From: an uncultured Mucilaginibacter sp.
GTDB taxonomy: Bacteria > Bacteroidota > Bacteroidia > Sphingobacteriales > Sphingobacteriaceae
Direction of reading: 5' to 3'
Assembly (NCBI RefSeq): GCF_903893715.1
Contig: NZ_CAITNG010000047.1
Coordinates: forward strand, 1 to 64,000
Length of the DNA: 64,000 nt
Shown: one piece after another, positions 44,738-53,346 of the stretch
Layout: each line of letters starts with the position of its first letter
How positions within the stretch are numbered: position 1 is the first letter of the stretch
Translations under genes and position numbers: made by a program
Notes under the pieces: generated by a model
What the model was told of the DNA's origin: nothing
Databases searched by the model: none
The model's input: only the letters and a program-made list of their open reading frames with translations

Positions 44738-45415
44738 ATGTCGATTGATCTGGAAGCGTCCTGGCTTCAAATTTTAAAGGGTGAATTTGAGAAAGATTAC
44801 ATGATCAAACTCAAACAAACATTGAAAGATGAAAAACAAGCCGGCTATAAAATATACCCCAAGGGTAGTGATATCTTTAACGCTTTTACTCAAACACCCT
44901 TTAATCAGGTAAAAGTGGTCATCATAGGGCAGGATCCCTATCACGGCCCCGGGCAGGCACATGGTTTGTCGTTTTCGGTGCAGCGCGGGGTACGTATACC
45001 ACCTTCGCTGCAAAATATTTATAAGGAGCTGGTTACCGATATCCCGGGTTTTGTCATCCCCCCGCATGGCGACCTTACCGAATGGGCAAATCAGGGCGTA
45101 TTGCTTTTAAATGCCACCCTCACCGTACGCGAAGGCGAGGCCAACGCCCACCAAAAAAGCGGTTGGGAAACCTTTACCGATAAAGTGATCAGCGAAATAT
45201 CCGCTAAAAAAGAAGGCGTGATTTTTATCCTGTGGGGAAGCTTTGCAAAAAGCAAAGCCAGGTTTATCGATGCAAAAAAACACACTGTTTTAACCGGTGT
45301 ACACCCGTCGCCGCTGTCGGCACATGCAGGTTTCTTCGGGAGCAAGCCTTTTTCAAAAACCAATGCGGTGCTAATAAGTCAAGGGAAAAAGCCAATCGAT
45401 TGGCAGATACACTAA
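44738..45415 (+). CDS. ung: Uracil-DNA glycosylase, family 1 (Ung)
   Basis: Ung (225 aa) removes uracil from DNA, starting base excision repair. The water-activating motif 'GQDPYHGPGQAHGLSFSV', 'LLLNATLTVREGEANAHQKSGWETFTD' and the minor-groove loop 'HPSPLSAHAGFFGSKPFSKTN' are complete. The frame is open back to 44711, but the ATG at 44738 (MSIDLEASWLQIL) matches the family's start. Its 3' end overlaps the convergent 103-aa gene by 4 bases. Confidence 0.96.
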   Translation: MSIDLEASWLQILKGEFEKDYMIKLKQTLKDEKQAGYKIYPKGSDIFNAFTQTPFNQVKVVIIGQDPYHGPGQAHGLSFSVQRGVRIPPSLQNIYKELVTDIPGFVIPPHGDLTEWANQGVLLLNATLTVREGEANAHQKSGWETFTDKVISEISAKKEGVIFILWGSFAKSKARFIDAKKHTVLTGVHPSPLSAHAGFFGSKPFSKTNAVLISQGKKPIDWQIH

Positions 45416-45723
45416 TTCAAGCGTATAACCGGGAACTTGGCATGTATGATAGCGCCTGCAAAGCCTAAGTAAACACAATAGTGGGCTATCATATCCAATA
45501 TCAAAAGGTTTTTATGGGCTTTTTTATAACCATCAGTTTCAAAGGCGAGCAGTACATCGTTATCCGTGTCCGATACAAAATAGTGTACTTCGCCTTTTTT
45601 GGGTTCAAAACCTGTTTTATACAAATCTACAACGCCAACTTTTAGCTTGGTTTCGGTATCATGGATAACCCCCTTGTCTGAGATGTCATGATGTGGAATT
45701 GATATGAGATATTTAGAGATCAT
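45412..45723 (-). CDS. Hypothetical protein, 103 aa
   Basis: The sequence begins MISKYLISIPHHDISDKGVI, and 'VVDLYKTGFEPKKGEVHYFVSDTDNDVLLAFETDGYKKAHKNLLILDMIAHY' suggests an alpha/beta soluble protein. No family recognised. The coding pattern is regular, and it converges tail to tail on ung with a 4-base overlap, so the two transcripts would be partly antisense. Confidence 0.6.
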   Translation of the reverse strand: MISKYLISIPHHDISDKGVIHDTETKLKVGVVDLYKTGFEPKKGEVHYFVSDTDNDVLLAFETDGYKKAHKNLLILDMIAHYCVYLGFAGAIIHAKFPVIRLN

Positions 45724-45905
45724 AGGGTAGATTTTCTAAAAAAAAACAATTATCAAACCAATATTTCACGCCTTGTCCGGGCACGCCTTACTGTAATTAC
45801 CAATTAATATTATTTAACCTTTAATAAAAATGGGTATCTCCTGTTAACTTAAAGAATATCAATAAATGGTCAGGCCTTTTGGTGTGTATTCAATTGAACT
45901 GAATT

Positions 45906-45923
45906 TGTAGTTTATAAACTACA
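45906..45923. promoter_or_regulatory. Perfect 18-bp palindrome next to the XRE gene end
   Basis: TGTAGTTTATAAACTACA is an uninterrupted inverted repeat six bases beyond the XRE gene stop. No T-run follows, so it is more like a protein-binding site than a terminator; its role is unknown. Confidence 0.45.
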
Positions 45924-45928
45924 GGGTG

Positions 45929-46273
45929 TTATGCGTGTACGCTCTGTTTGTTCCTCAGTTCTTCGTACAAAACAATTACTTTTTTTTGCAGTGCATGTAT
46001 TTCTTCTTCCCGTTCAAGCAGCTTTTGCCTTACCTCGTCTAGCAATTGTTGTTGAGGCTCTTCATTCAGTTCTTCTTCGTCGGCTAACAGTTTTACAGGG
46101 CTAACACCAAATATATTGGCAATCTGCTCAATACGCGATAAGTTCACATCGGTAATTCCGGTCTCGATTTTTGAAAATGCCGGTATAGATATTCCCAATC
46201 TGCGCGCTACATCTTCCTGGCTCCAATTGTACTGGTGCCTTAATGTGCGGATGTTTTTTGCTAAAACTTTCAT
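45929..46273 (-). CDS. XRE family regulator with C-terminal coiled coil
   Basis: The 114-aa protein has an N-terminal Cro/CI HTH ('NIRTLRHQYNWSQEDVARRLGISIPAFSKIETGITDVNLSRIEQIANIFGV', about 7-57) and a C-terminal heptad region ('LLDEVRQKLLEREEEIHALQKKVIVLYEELRNK') that should dimerise as a coiled coil. HTH-coiled-coil proteins of this size are common in Bacteroidota. No co-operonic partner is evident; target unknown. Confidence 0.9.
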   Translation of the reverse strand: MKVLAKNIRTLRHQYNWSQEDVARRLGISIPAFSKIETGITDVNLSRIEQIANIFGVSPVKLLADEEELNEEPQQQLLDEVRQKLLEREEEIHALQKKVIVLYEELRNKQSVHA

Positions 46274-46395
46274 TTTTTATGTTTTTCAAAAGGATATCAT
46301 CATCGTAATTCAAAACATTAGCAAGCCGATGCGTACCTGCCTGGGTTGTTGTACGATAGCGATTGCAAAAAGGTTTTATAAAAAAGCATTAAAAT

Positions 46396-46431
46396 AACAA
46401 AGTCATCATGTTTTTACATGATGACTTTGTT
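46396..46431. terminator. Bidirectional hairpin terminator after the nucleoside transporter
   Basis: AACAAAGTCATCATG (46396-46410) pairs perfectly with CATGATGACTTTGTT (46417-46431) around TTTTTA. It separates the CNT transporter end from the upstream region of the XRE gene. Confidence 0.8.
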
Positions 46432-46457
46432 TATAAGGTGTTTTTAATGCCTGTATC

Positions 46458-47735
46458 CTACATCAGGATGCCCGCAATAGTAGCCGAAAGGTAGGATGCG
46501 AGCGTACCGCAGATTAAGGCTTTCATACCTAATTTCGCCAAATCGGTACGGCGCTCGGGGGCAAGCTCGCCAATGCCGCCTATCTGAATGGCTATCGAAC
46601 TGAAATTCGCAAAACCGCATAAGGCAAAACTGGTTATTACCAATGTTTTTGGCTGCATCAAAGCTTTTATTTTAACCAAATCGAGGTAAGCTACAAACTC
46701 GTTCAATACCATTTTGGTGCCCATTAACGAACCAGCTGTTCTTACGTCCTGATGCGGCACGCCCATGGCCCATGCAAAAAGCGAAAATATAGCACCCAAT
46801 ATTTGTTTCAGACTAAGCGTTTTAAGGTCGATGCCAATAAAATCGAGGCCCATGTGCAAATGTGTGGCCAGGTTGAAGCCTATAAAGCCCAATACATAGT
46901 CAAGCAAGCCAATAATAGCGATAAAACCCACCAGCATGGCAATCACGTTCAAGCCAACCTTTAAACCGTCGCTCGAACCGTGCGATATCGCATCAACGAT
47001 GTTGGCATTTGTTTTTTTGATTTCGATGGTAACATGCCCCTTGGTTTCCGATACCTCGGTTTCGGGCCATACAATTTTTGATATTACCAGGGCGCCCGGC
47101 GCGGCCATTATACTGGCGGCCAGTAAATACTGGGCCGGTACTCCGAGTGCGATATAAACAGCCATTACACCACCGGCAATACATGCCATGCTGCCCGCCA
47201 TCGATGCCAACAGTTCGCTCATGGTCATCCCCTTTAAGTAAGGTTTGATCATGATTTGCGCTTCAACCTGTCCCACAAAAGTACTGGCCACATTCGATAG
47301 CGCTTCCGACCCCGATACGCCCATCAGTTTATAAACAATAAAGGCGATGACCTTTACTATGCGTTGCATAATGCCCAGGTAATAGGCCACGCTCACCAAA
47401 ACAGCCACAAATATGATGGTTGGTATAATACTGAAAAAGAACACAAAATCGTTGCCGGTGCCAAATGCTTTCACCATAAACTGGTGGTTTACCAGAGGAC
47501 CAAAAACAAAGTCGGCGCCTAATTGCGAAAAGCCCAGCACCTTGGTAACTTTAGCCCCAAGCCAGGCAAAAACGGTTTTGCCCACGGGTGTATCTAAAAT
47601 AAATAAAGCAAGGGTGATTTGTATAGCCAAACCCGAAAGAACAAGCCTGTAATTTATTGCCTTGCGGTTATTCGACATTAAATATGCGATTCCAAAAATG
47701 AGCACGATGCCGATAAGTCCGGTAAATCTTTCCAT
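46458..47735 (-). CDS. Concentrative nucleoside transporter (CNT/NupC family)
   Basis: The 425-aa inner-membrane protein imports nucleosides with Na+ or H+. It has about eight to ten membrane segments and the CNT motifs 'GQVEAQIMIKPYLKGMTMSELLASMAGSMACIAGGVMAVYI' (core substrate-binding region), 'MGVPHQDVRTAGSLMGTKMVLNEFVAYLDL' and 'ITSFALCGFANFSSIAIQIGGIGELAPERR'. Length is typical of the bacterial/eukaryotic-like CNT group. Single gene with terminator. Confidence 0.95.
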   Translation of the reverse strand: MERFTGLIGIVLIFGIAYLMSNNRKAINYRLVLSGLAIQITLALFILDTPVGKTVFAWLGAKVTKVLGFSQLGADFVFGPLVNHQFMVKAFGTGNDFVFFFSIIPTIIFVAVLVSVAYYLGIMQRIVKVIAFIVYKLMGVSGSEALSNVASTFVGQVEAQIMIKPYLKGMTMSELLASMAGSMACIAGGVMAVYIALGVPAQYLLAASIMAAPGALVISKIVWPETEVSETKGHVTIEIKKTNANIVDAISHGSSDGLKVGLNVIAMLVGFIAIIGLLDYVLGFIGFNLATHLHMGLDFIGIDLKTLSLKQILGAIFSLFAWAMGVPHQDVRTAGSLMGTKMVLNEFVAYLDLVKIKALMQPKTLVITSFALCGFANFSSIAIQIGGIGELAPERRTDLAKLGMKALICGTLASYLSATIAGILM

Positions 47736-47889
47736 GTAACTGAGCCAGTTTAAGTTTAAAAACGGAAAGTAAGGAATTTAATGTAGAAACTAAAAACTAA
47801 GGTCAAAAATTTCGACTTTGACTACAACGCTCTCCCAACCTTGGGATATAAAGTTCTTCCCTTAGCTAACGGATGTTTAGGGGGCGGCT

Positions 47890-48492
47890 CTACGACGCCT
47901 TACGCTTGTTCAGTTCATCGCGTATCTTGGCTGCCTTTTCGTACGACTCTTCGGCCAGCGCCTCGGCCAGTTTCGATTTTAGTTCATCAATACTTAAACC
48001 GCCGTAATTACTGGATGTTGTGGCGGTAACTGTATTTTCTTCGTGTGGCTCGTTAATGTTTTCGAGGTAAACAAAATCGTTGCCTTCAATGACAATACCT
48101 GCCGATGCCAGAATGAATTCATAGGTAAAAATGGGACATTCAAACCTTACCGCCATGGCTATCGCGTCGGATGTGCGGGCATCTATCTCGACAACCTTTT
48201 TTCCGTCCGAGCAGATCAATTTCGAATAAAATATACCGTCAACAAGGTTATAAATAATGATTTCCTGAATGTTGATATGATAAGCCTGTGCAAAGCTTTT
48301 AAACAAATCATGCGTTAAAGGGCGGCTTGGGGTCATTTTTTCGATTTCGATGGCAATGGCCTGCGCTTCAAAACTGCCAATAATGATGGGCAACCTGCGC
48401 CTGCCGTTCACTTCTCCCAAAACAAGCGCGTATGCACCCGACTTTGTTTGGCTATATGACAAACCAACTATGTCGAGCTTAATCTTTTTCAT
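47890..48492 (-). CDS. Bifunctional nuclease (BFN/DUF151) family protein with UVR motif
   Basis: The 200-aa protein has the BFN domain ('LDIVGLSYSQTKSGAYALVLGEVNGRRRLPIIIGSFEAQAIAIEIEKMTPSRPLTHDLF', about 4-65; 'IDARTSDAIAMAVRFECPIF') and a C-terminal UVR-like helix pair ('LSIDELKSKLAEALAEESYEKAAKIRDELNKRK'). BFN proteins have been reported with DNase/RNase activity in plants. The start MKKIKLDIVGL (48492) is preferred over ATG 48507. It is the last gene of the etfB-etfA operon, a linkage seen in other Bacteroidota. Confidence 0.9.
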   Translation of the reverse strand: MKKIKLDIVGLSYSQTKSGAYALVLGEVNGRRRLPIIIGSFEAQAIAIEIEKMTPSRPLTHDLFKSFAQAYHINIQEIIIYNLVDGIFYSKLICSDGKKVVEIDARTSDAIAMAVRFECPIFTYEFILASAGIVIEGNDFVYLENINEPHEENTVTATTSSNYGGLSIDELKSKLAEALAEESYEKAAKIRDELNKRKAS

Positions 48493-48527
48493 GCTATTAC
48501 CCATCACAACCTGTCAATTCTGTTTTA

Positions 48528-49499
48528 TTATGAAGCTTTTAACTGTTTTACAGCTTCAATTAATTTTGGTACCACCTCGAACGCATCGCCAACAATACCA
48601 TAATCGGCAACTTTAAAAAATGGCGCCTCGGGGTCTTTGTTGATGACCACAATTACCTTCGACGAACTTACACCCGCCAGGTGTTGTATGGCCCCCGAAA
48701 TTCCTATCGCAATATACAAATTTGGACTGATAGCTATACCAGTTTGTCCAACATGTTCGCTATGCGGGCGCCATCCGGCGTCCGATACCGGTTTTGAGCA
48801 AGCTGTGGCCGCGCCTAACAGATTAGCTAACTCTTCTATCATGCCCCAATTTTCAGGTCCTTTTAAACCGCGCCCTGCCGATACAACCAATTCAGCATCA
48901 GGTAACGATACTTTGTCTGTAGCCTTAACAATGTCTTTTATAATGGTTTTAAAGTCGCTGTCCTTCAGATCCGATGTGAAATCCTCGACCGTAGCATTGC
49001 CGCCTGTTTCAACTAATTTGTATGAGTTGGGAGTTAACGATACCACCTTGTTTTCCGATGTCAGCTCAACCACGGCAAACGCTTTGCCCGAGAATACTGA
49101 TTTTTTCACAGTGAACCTGGCGCCTGCGTCGGGTAAACTAACCGCGCCATCGGAAAGTCCTGCCCCTAATTTAACGGCAATACGCGGTGCCAAACCTTTT
49201 CCCGAAAAGGAATTGGAGAGTACCACAATAGTCGACCCTTCTTTTTTTGCCGCTTCCGCTATTACCGAGGCATAGGCCTGGTTAACAAAGCTCTTTAATT
49301 TGTCGTTGCTTACGTTCAGTACTTTTTCAGCACCGTATTTTCCTAAAGCGCTTAACTCAGCAGCCGCTACATTGCCGATAGAAAGGGCAACCAGCGTTGT
49401 ATTATTTTGAGCAGCAATGGCCTTGGCATAGGAAACAGCCTCGAAAATTGACTTCTTAAATTTGCCATCGGCGTTCTCCGCGTATATTAAAACTGACAT
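48528..49499 (-). CDS. etfA: Electron transfer flavoprotein alpha subunit (EtfA/FixB)
   Basis: EtfA (323 aa) with EtfB carries electrons from acyl-CoA dehydrogenases to the respiratory chain. The N-terminal domain 'SVLIYAENADGKFKKSIFEAVSYAKAIA' and the FAD-binding C-terminal domain 'LVVSAGRGLKGPENWGMIEELANLLGAATACSKPVSDAGWRPHSEHVGQTG...PNLYIAIGISGAIQHLAGVSSSKVIVVINKDPEAPFFKVADYGIVGD' are intact. It lies downstream of etfB, separated by a repeat-filled 134-bp spacer. Confidence 0.96.
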   Translation of the reverse strand: MSVLIYAENADGKFKKSIFEAVSYAKAIAAQNNTTLVALSIGNVAAAELSALGKYGAEKVLNVSNDKLKSFVNQAYASVIAEAAKKEGSTIVVLSNSFSGKGLAPRIAVKLGAGLSDGAVSLPDAGARFTVKKSVFSGKAFAVVELTSENKVVSLTPNSYKLVETGGNATVEDFTSDLKDSDFKTIIKDIVKATDKVSLPDAELVVSAGRGLKGPENWGMIEELANLLGAATACSKPVSDAGWRPHSEHVGQTGIAISPNLYIAIGISGAIQHLAGVSSSKVIVVINKDPEAPFFKVADYGIVGDAFEVVPKLIEAVKQLKAS

Positions 49500-49501
49500 A
49501 T

Positions 49502-49633
49502 TCTTTAGTATTGAGATTTGCGTATTGCGTATTGAGATCCTATTTGCGCCTTACGACAGTGTTTTCATTTTGTTATTTATCATGCTTCGATGTTCAATAT
49601 CGCACTACGCAATACGTACATCGCAATACGCCT
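49502..49633 (-). repeat. CAATACG heptamer repeats between etfB and etfA
   Basis: Read on the minus strand, CAATACGCAATACGCAAATC and TGCGATGTACGTATTGCG form imperfect period-7 units in both orientations. The array starts one base after the etfB stop and reaches within a few bases of the etfA ATG, interrupting the operon. Related sequence at 1113-1145. Confidence 0.65.
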
Positions 49634-50371
49634 CTAAAACACCCTCGCTTCATTATGCAACAGGTCAATCAGTTTAGCGGCATCATCTGCCGGAACCAAT
49701 TTTACCTGTCCGCGCGGGGCCGGTGTTTCAAAACTTAAAATTTCTGATAATGTTTTCACTTCCTTTGGTTCAACAACGGTCAACGGTTTTGTCCGTGCCG
49801 ACATAATGCCACGCATATTCGGTATCTTCCATTCGGCAACACCTTCTGCGGTACCCGCTACAAATGGGAACGGTATGGTGATTACTTCTTTTCCGCTTTC
49901 AATTTCACGGTCAACCGTGGCGGTTGTCCCATCAACATCCAGTTTTTTGATAATGGATACCGAAGGGATATCCAATAATTCGCCAATCATTCCGGCCACT
50001 TTCGCGCCGTTATAGTCAATCGATTCGCGGCCGGTCAATATCATGTCAAACGCTTTATCCTTGGCATATTCAGCTATCTGGTAGGCTACAAAATACGCAT
50101 CATGTGGTTTGGCGTTAATCCTTACCGCCTCATCGGCCCCAACGGCCAATGCTTTGCGGATGGTAGGCTCCGTGCTAACTTCGCCTACATTGATAACTGT
50201 TACAGTGCCTTTACCGCCTTCGGCAAGCTCAACCGCCCGCGAAAGTGCGATTTCATCGTAAGGATTTAGGATGAATTGTACTCCTGCCGTATTAAATTGG
50301 GTGTTGTTGTCGGTAAAGGTTATTTTTGTGGTCGTATCCGGAACGTTGCTAATACAAACTAATATTTTCAT
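49634..50371 (-). CDS. etfB: Electron transfer flavoprotein beta subunit (EtfB/FixA)
   Basis: EtfB (245 aa) binds AMP and forms the heterodimer with EtfA. 'MKILVCISNVPDTTTKITF', 'FILNPYDEIALSRAVELAEGGKGTVTVINVG', 'AVGADEAVRI' and the recognition loop 'DREIESGKEVITIPFPFVAGTAEGVAEWKIPNMRGIMSART' fit the family. It is the first gene of etfB-etfA-BFN. TAATTTTG (minus strand, 50400-50393) is a possible -7 box. Confidence 0.96.
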   Translation of the reverse strand: MKILVCISNVPDTTTKITFTDNNTQFNTAGVQFILNPYDEIALSRAVELAEGGKGTVTVINVGEVSTEPTIRKALAVGADEAVRINAKPHDAYFVAYQIAEYAKDKAFDMILTGRESIDYNGAKVAGMIGELLDIPSVSIIKKLDVDGTTATVDREIESGKEVITIPFPFVAGTAEGVAEWKIPNMRGIMSARTKPLTVVEPKEVKTLSEILSFETPAPRGQVKLVPADDAAKLIDLLHNEARVF

Positions 50372-50429
50372 TGAGTCGAAAATTGGTCAATGCAAAATTA
50401 GTTTAAAAAGTACAGACATAAAAATACAG

Positions 50430-50762
50430 ATGACACGATTAGACAAGCTTCTTGAATTTTATAAAAACGAACCCAACGATGAGTTCCTGAAATATGCCCT
50501 CGCAACCGAATATTTGCGGCTGAACGAGACCGATAAATCATTGGTCTACTACGAAGACCTGGTTAACAATCATCCTCGATATGTAGGAACTTATTACCAT
50601 TTGGGTAAACTGTACGAGGCTTTGAACCGACTGGATGATGCCCTAAAAACTTACGAAGCCGGTATGCTTATTGCAAAGGAATTGCGCGATAACCACGCCC
50701 TGTCCGAACTGAAAACGGTGTACATGCAGGCCAAGGGCATGGATGATGACGACGATTATTAA
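50430..50762 (+). CDS. Tetratricopeptide repeat protein, 110 aa
   Basis: The protein consists of about three TPR units ('DKLLEFYKNEPNDEFLKYALATEYLRLNETDKSLVYYEDLV', 'HPRYVGTYYHLGKLYEALNRLDDALKTYEAGM') and ends in an acidic 'GMDDDDDY'. The ATG at 50430 (MTRLDKLLEF) is used; the frame is open further back into the etfB promoter. It probably mediates protein contacts. The downstream chromate transporter starts 3 bases after its stop, so both are likely coupled. Confidence 0.85.
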   Translation: MTRLDKLLEFYKNEPNDEFLKYALATEYLRLNETDKSLVYYEDLVNNHPRYVGTYYHLGKLYEALNRLDDALKTYEAGMLIAKELRDNHALSELKTVYMQAKGMDDDDDY

Positions 50763-50764
50763 AT

Positions 50765-51973
50765 TTGTGTATTTTGAGAAAGCGTAACCTTCTTTTTATT
50801 CGCGATGTAATTGTTTATACGCTTACCTCATTTGGCGGGCCACAGGCACACCTGGCCATGCTGCTCCGCGAGTTTTCAGAAAAACGCAAATACATAAAGG
50901 AAGATGAGTTGATGGAACTCAATGCCCTTTCACAAATTTTGCCCGGCCCATCGTCAACCCAAACACTGGTGGGAGTTGCATGGAAATTTGGCGGGCTATG
51001 GCTGGCGCTTATTACTTTTTTGATTTGGATACTGCCTTCGGCGGCAATTATGTGCACCGCAGCTATCGGTTTTAACCTGCTCGCGTCTCATGGTAAATAT
51101 GCCGAAATACTACGTTTTATACAACCGGTAGCTATTGGTATTGTGGCTTTTGCCACTTACACTTTCGCCTACAAGTTTTTAAAAACCAGGGTCAATACCA
51201 TGTTGGCCATTGGCTCGCTTATTACTACGCTTATACTTCAAAATGCGTACGCTTTTCCAATTCTGGTGATGCTTGGGGGTATCATATCGTCGGCATTAGA
51301 GTCGCCGCCACAGGAAACCGAGCTTCGTGTAAGTCTTTTTGCCAATGTTAACCCCCGAAAAGTAAGCTATTTTATTGGCATCCTGCTGTTTTTTGGTGCG
51401 TTGGGTGCCATCGTAAATCGTACCTCCCCATTCAGTTTGCCCATCCGTTTGTTCGAAAACTTTTACCGTAACGGTATCCTCATTTTTGGCGGCGGCCAGG
51501 TATTGGTACCGCTTATGTATACCGAGTTTGTTGAGGTTAAACATTACCTCACCGCGCCCGAATTTCTGTCGGGCTATGCCTTACAACAGGCTTTGCCCGG
51601 TCCTACGTTTTCGTTCACCTCATTTTTGGGCGGCATGGCAATGGGCAATAACGGCGCTGGTTTTTACGGACAAATTATTGGCAGTCTGGTAGCAGTTATC
51701 GGCATAAACCTGCCCGGTCTAATCCTCATCTTGTTTATTGTACCCTTTTGGAACGATTTACGTAAAATCACCAGCATCAAAAACTCGCTCAGCGGCATCA
51801 ATGCCGTTGCCGTGGGTTTTATGGCTACAGCTTTGATTTTGCTCACCCAGCCATTGGGCCTAAATTATCTGTCATACATCATAGTGATAGCCACATTTTT
51901 GTTGTTGCGGTTTACCCGGATAAAAACCCCGGTCATCATTATCGCCGGTGTATTGTTAGGTTGGTTTTTTTGA
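50765..51973 (+). CDS. chrA: Chromate transporter (CHR/ChrA family), two-domain
   Basis: The 402-aa inner-membrane protein contains two CHR halves: the first has 'DVIVYTLTSFGGPQAHLAMLLREF' and 'ELNALSQILPGPSSTQTLVGVAWKFGGLWLALITFLIWILPSA'; the second has 'NFYRNGILIFGGGQVLVPLMYTEFV' and 'GYALQQALPGPTFSFTSFLGGMAMG'. The paired FGGP/LPGP motifs are diagnostic of long-chain CHR proteins, some of which export chromate; many are of unknown substrate. No ATG lies near the start; TTG at 50765 or 50774 must be used, probably by coupling to the upstream TPR gene. Confidence 0.93.
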   Translation: MCILRKRNLLFIRDVIVYTLTSFGGPQAHLAMLLREFSEKRKYIKEDELMELNALSQILPGPSSTQTLVGVAWKFGGLWLALITFLIWILPSAAIMCTAAIGFNLLASHGKYAEILRFIQPVAIGIVAFATYTFAYKFLKTRVNTMLAIGSLITTLILQNAYAFPILVMLGGIISSALESPPQETELRVSLFANVNPRKVSYFIGILLFFGALGAIVNRTSPFSLPIRLFENFYRNGILIFGGGQVLVPLMYTEFVEVKHYLTAPEFLSGYALQQALPGPTFSFTSFLGGMAMGNNGAGFYGQIIGSLVAVIGINLPGLILILFIVPFWNDLRKITSIKNSLSGINAVAVGFMATALILLTQPLGLNYLSYIIVIATFLLLRFTRIKTPVIIIAGVLLGWFF

Positions 51974-52068
51974 TGATTTTTAAAAACCGCGAACATTTTT
52001 TTCTCGTAGGTTATTAAGCATAGCAGATTCTTATTTTTTCAAAAAGATATTTTTATTATTTTCATGGT

Positions 52069-53238
52069 ATGATAGCACCCATATTCCCCGACAACGAGAG
52101 TACTCGATTAAAAGACGTTTACAAAACCCAACTATTAGATACCCCCGAAGAGAAGGAATTTGACGAAATAGTACAACTGGCATCCGACCTTTGCGGTACA
52201 CCCATATCATTGATTACCATACTCGATACCGAACGCCAGTGGTTTAAGGCCAGGGTTGGGCTCGATGCTACGGAAACATCGCGCGAGGTATCTTTTTGTG
52301 GCCATGCTATTTTACAGGATGATATTTTTGAGATACCCGATGCTTTAAAAGATATCCGTTTTAGCGATAACCCATTGGTTACCAGTGACCCTGAAATACG
52401 GTTTTACGCGGGCATGCCATTGGTTACCGAATCGGGGAGCAGGTTGGGAACGCTCTGCGTGATTGACAGGGAGCCGCGCGTATTAAACGAACGTCAAAAA
52501 TTCGCATTAAAAGTCTTGGCCGGCACCGTTATAAAAGTAGCCGAACTGCGCATCAAAAACAAACAACTCCATTACCTAACCGAAACCCAAAAGCGCATCA
52601 TATCCATTGTAGCGCACGATGTGCGTAACCCGCTGGCCTCCATCAAATCGGTTATCGATATGAAAAAAGACGATTATATCGACGAAGAAACATCGGCCGA
52701 GATGTTAAAGTTGGTGAGTGTGCAATTGGATAGTACGTTGGAGATGGTCGACAATGTGGTAAACTGGGGGCAATTGCAAATCAATACAACGGTTGTTAGC
52801 CAAATCAATTTGAAAGAATTGGTTGATGATATTTTTTTGGCGGAGGGATTGAACTCAAAAATGAAAAATAATTCGCTATTGAACCTGGTCGACGAATATA
52901 CCGTGGTACCTATTGATAAACAGGTTATCAAATTTATATTGCGCAACCTGGTAAGCAATGCTATGAAATTTACAGAGAACGGTTCGATAACCATTACTGC
53001 GGAAAAGCATCGCGACAAAACAAAAATAACGGTTACTGATACAGGGATAGGCATGGCCCCCGAAAAGGCCGCAAAACTGTTTAAACAAATTGCGCCGACA
53101 TCGAGCCTGGGCACCAAAAACGAAAAAGGCAGCGGCTTGGGCCTGATGCTGGTAAAAGAATTTATCGATCAGATAAATGGCACCGTCGAAGTGCAAAGCA
53201 AACCCGGCGAAGGAGCGCAATTTATTATTTCGGTCTAA
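52069..53238 (+). CDS. GAF domain sensor histidine kinase
   Basis: The 389-aa protein has no membrane segment: a GAF domain (about 25-165, 'FDEIVQLASDLCGTPISLITILDTERQWFKARVG...FCGHAILQDDIFEIPDA') is followed by a HisKA/HATPase core. H183 in 'IVAHDVRNPLASIKS' is the phosphoacceptor; N-box 'FILRNLVSNAMKFT', G1 'VTDTGIGMA' and G2 'GSGLGLMLVKEF' are present. It is an orphan cytosolic kinase with no neighbouring response regulator. Confidence 0.94.
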   Translation: MIAPIFPDNESTRLKDVYKTQLLDTPEEKEFDEIVQLASDLCGTPISLITILDTERQWFKARVGLDATETSREVSFCGHAILQDDIFEIPDALKDIRFSDNPLVTSDPEIRFYAGMPLVTESGSRLGTLCVIDREPRVLNERQKFALKVLAGTVIKVAELRIKNKQLHYLTETQKRIISIVAHDVRNPLASIKSVIDMKKDDYIDEETSAEMLKLVSVQLDSTLEMVDNVVNWGQLQINTTVVSQINLKELVDDIFLAEGLNSKMKNNSLLNLVDEYTVVPIDKQVIKFILRNLVSNAMKFTENGSITITAEKHRDKTKITVTDTGIGMAPEKAAKLFKQIAPTSSLGTKNEKGSGLGLMLVKEFIDQINGTVEVQSKPGEGAQFIISV

Positions 53239-53249
53239 GCCAATAAAAA

Positions 53250-53345
53250 AACGTGATTGCGGGGCACAGCCTTTCCCGAGACTTCGGGAAAGCAATCTCT
53301 ACGCTATAGGTAACGAACTATTTATTTTTGACTTTTGACTTTTGA
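53250..53345. repeat. ATTGCG-type dispersed repeat and TTTTGAC heptamers after dnaB
   Basis: 53254-53303 includes ATTGCGGGGCACAGCC, a hairpin TTTCCCGA-GAC-TTCGGGAAA and GCAATCTCTACG, related to the element at 43642-43741. 53324-53345 is TTTTGACTTTTGACTTTTGA, period 7, ending at the dnaB stop; a further copy lies at 23025-23047. Confidence 0.65.
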
Positions 53346-53346
53346 A

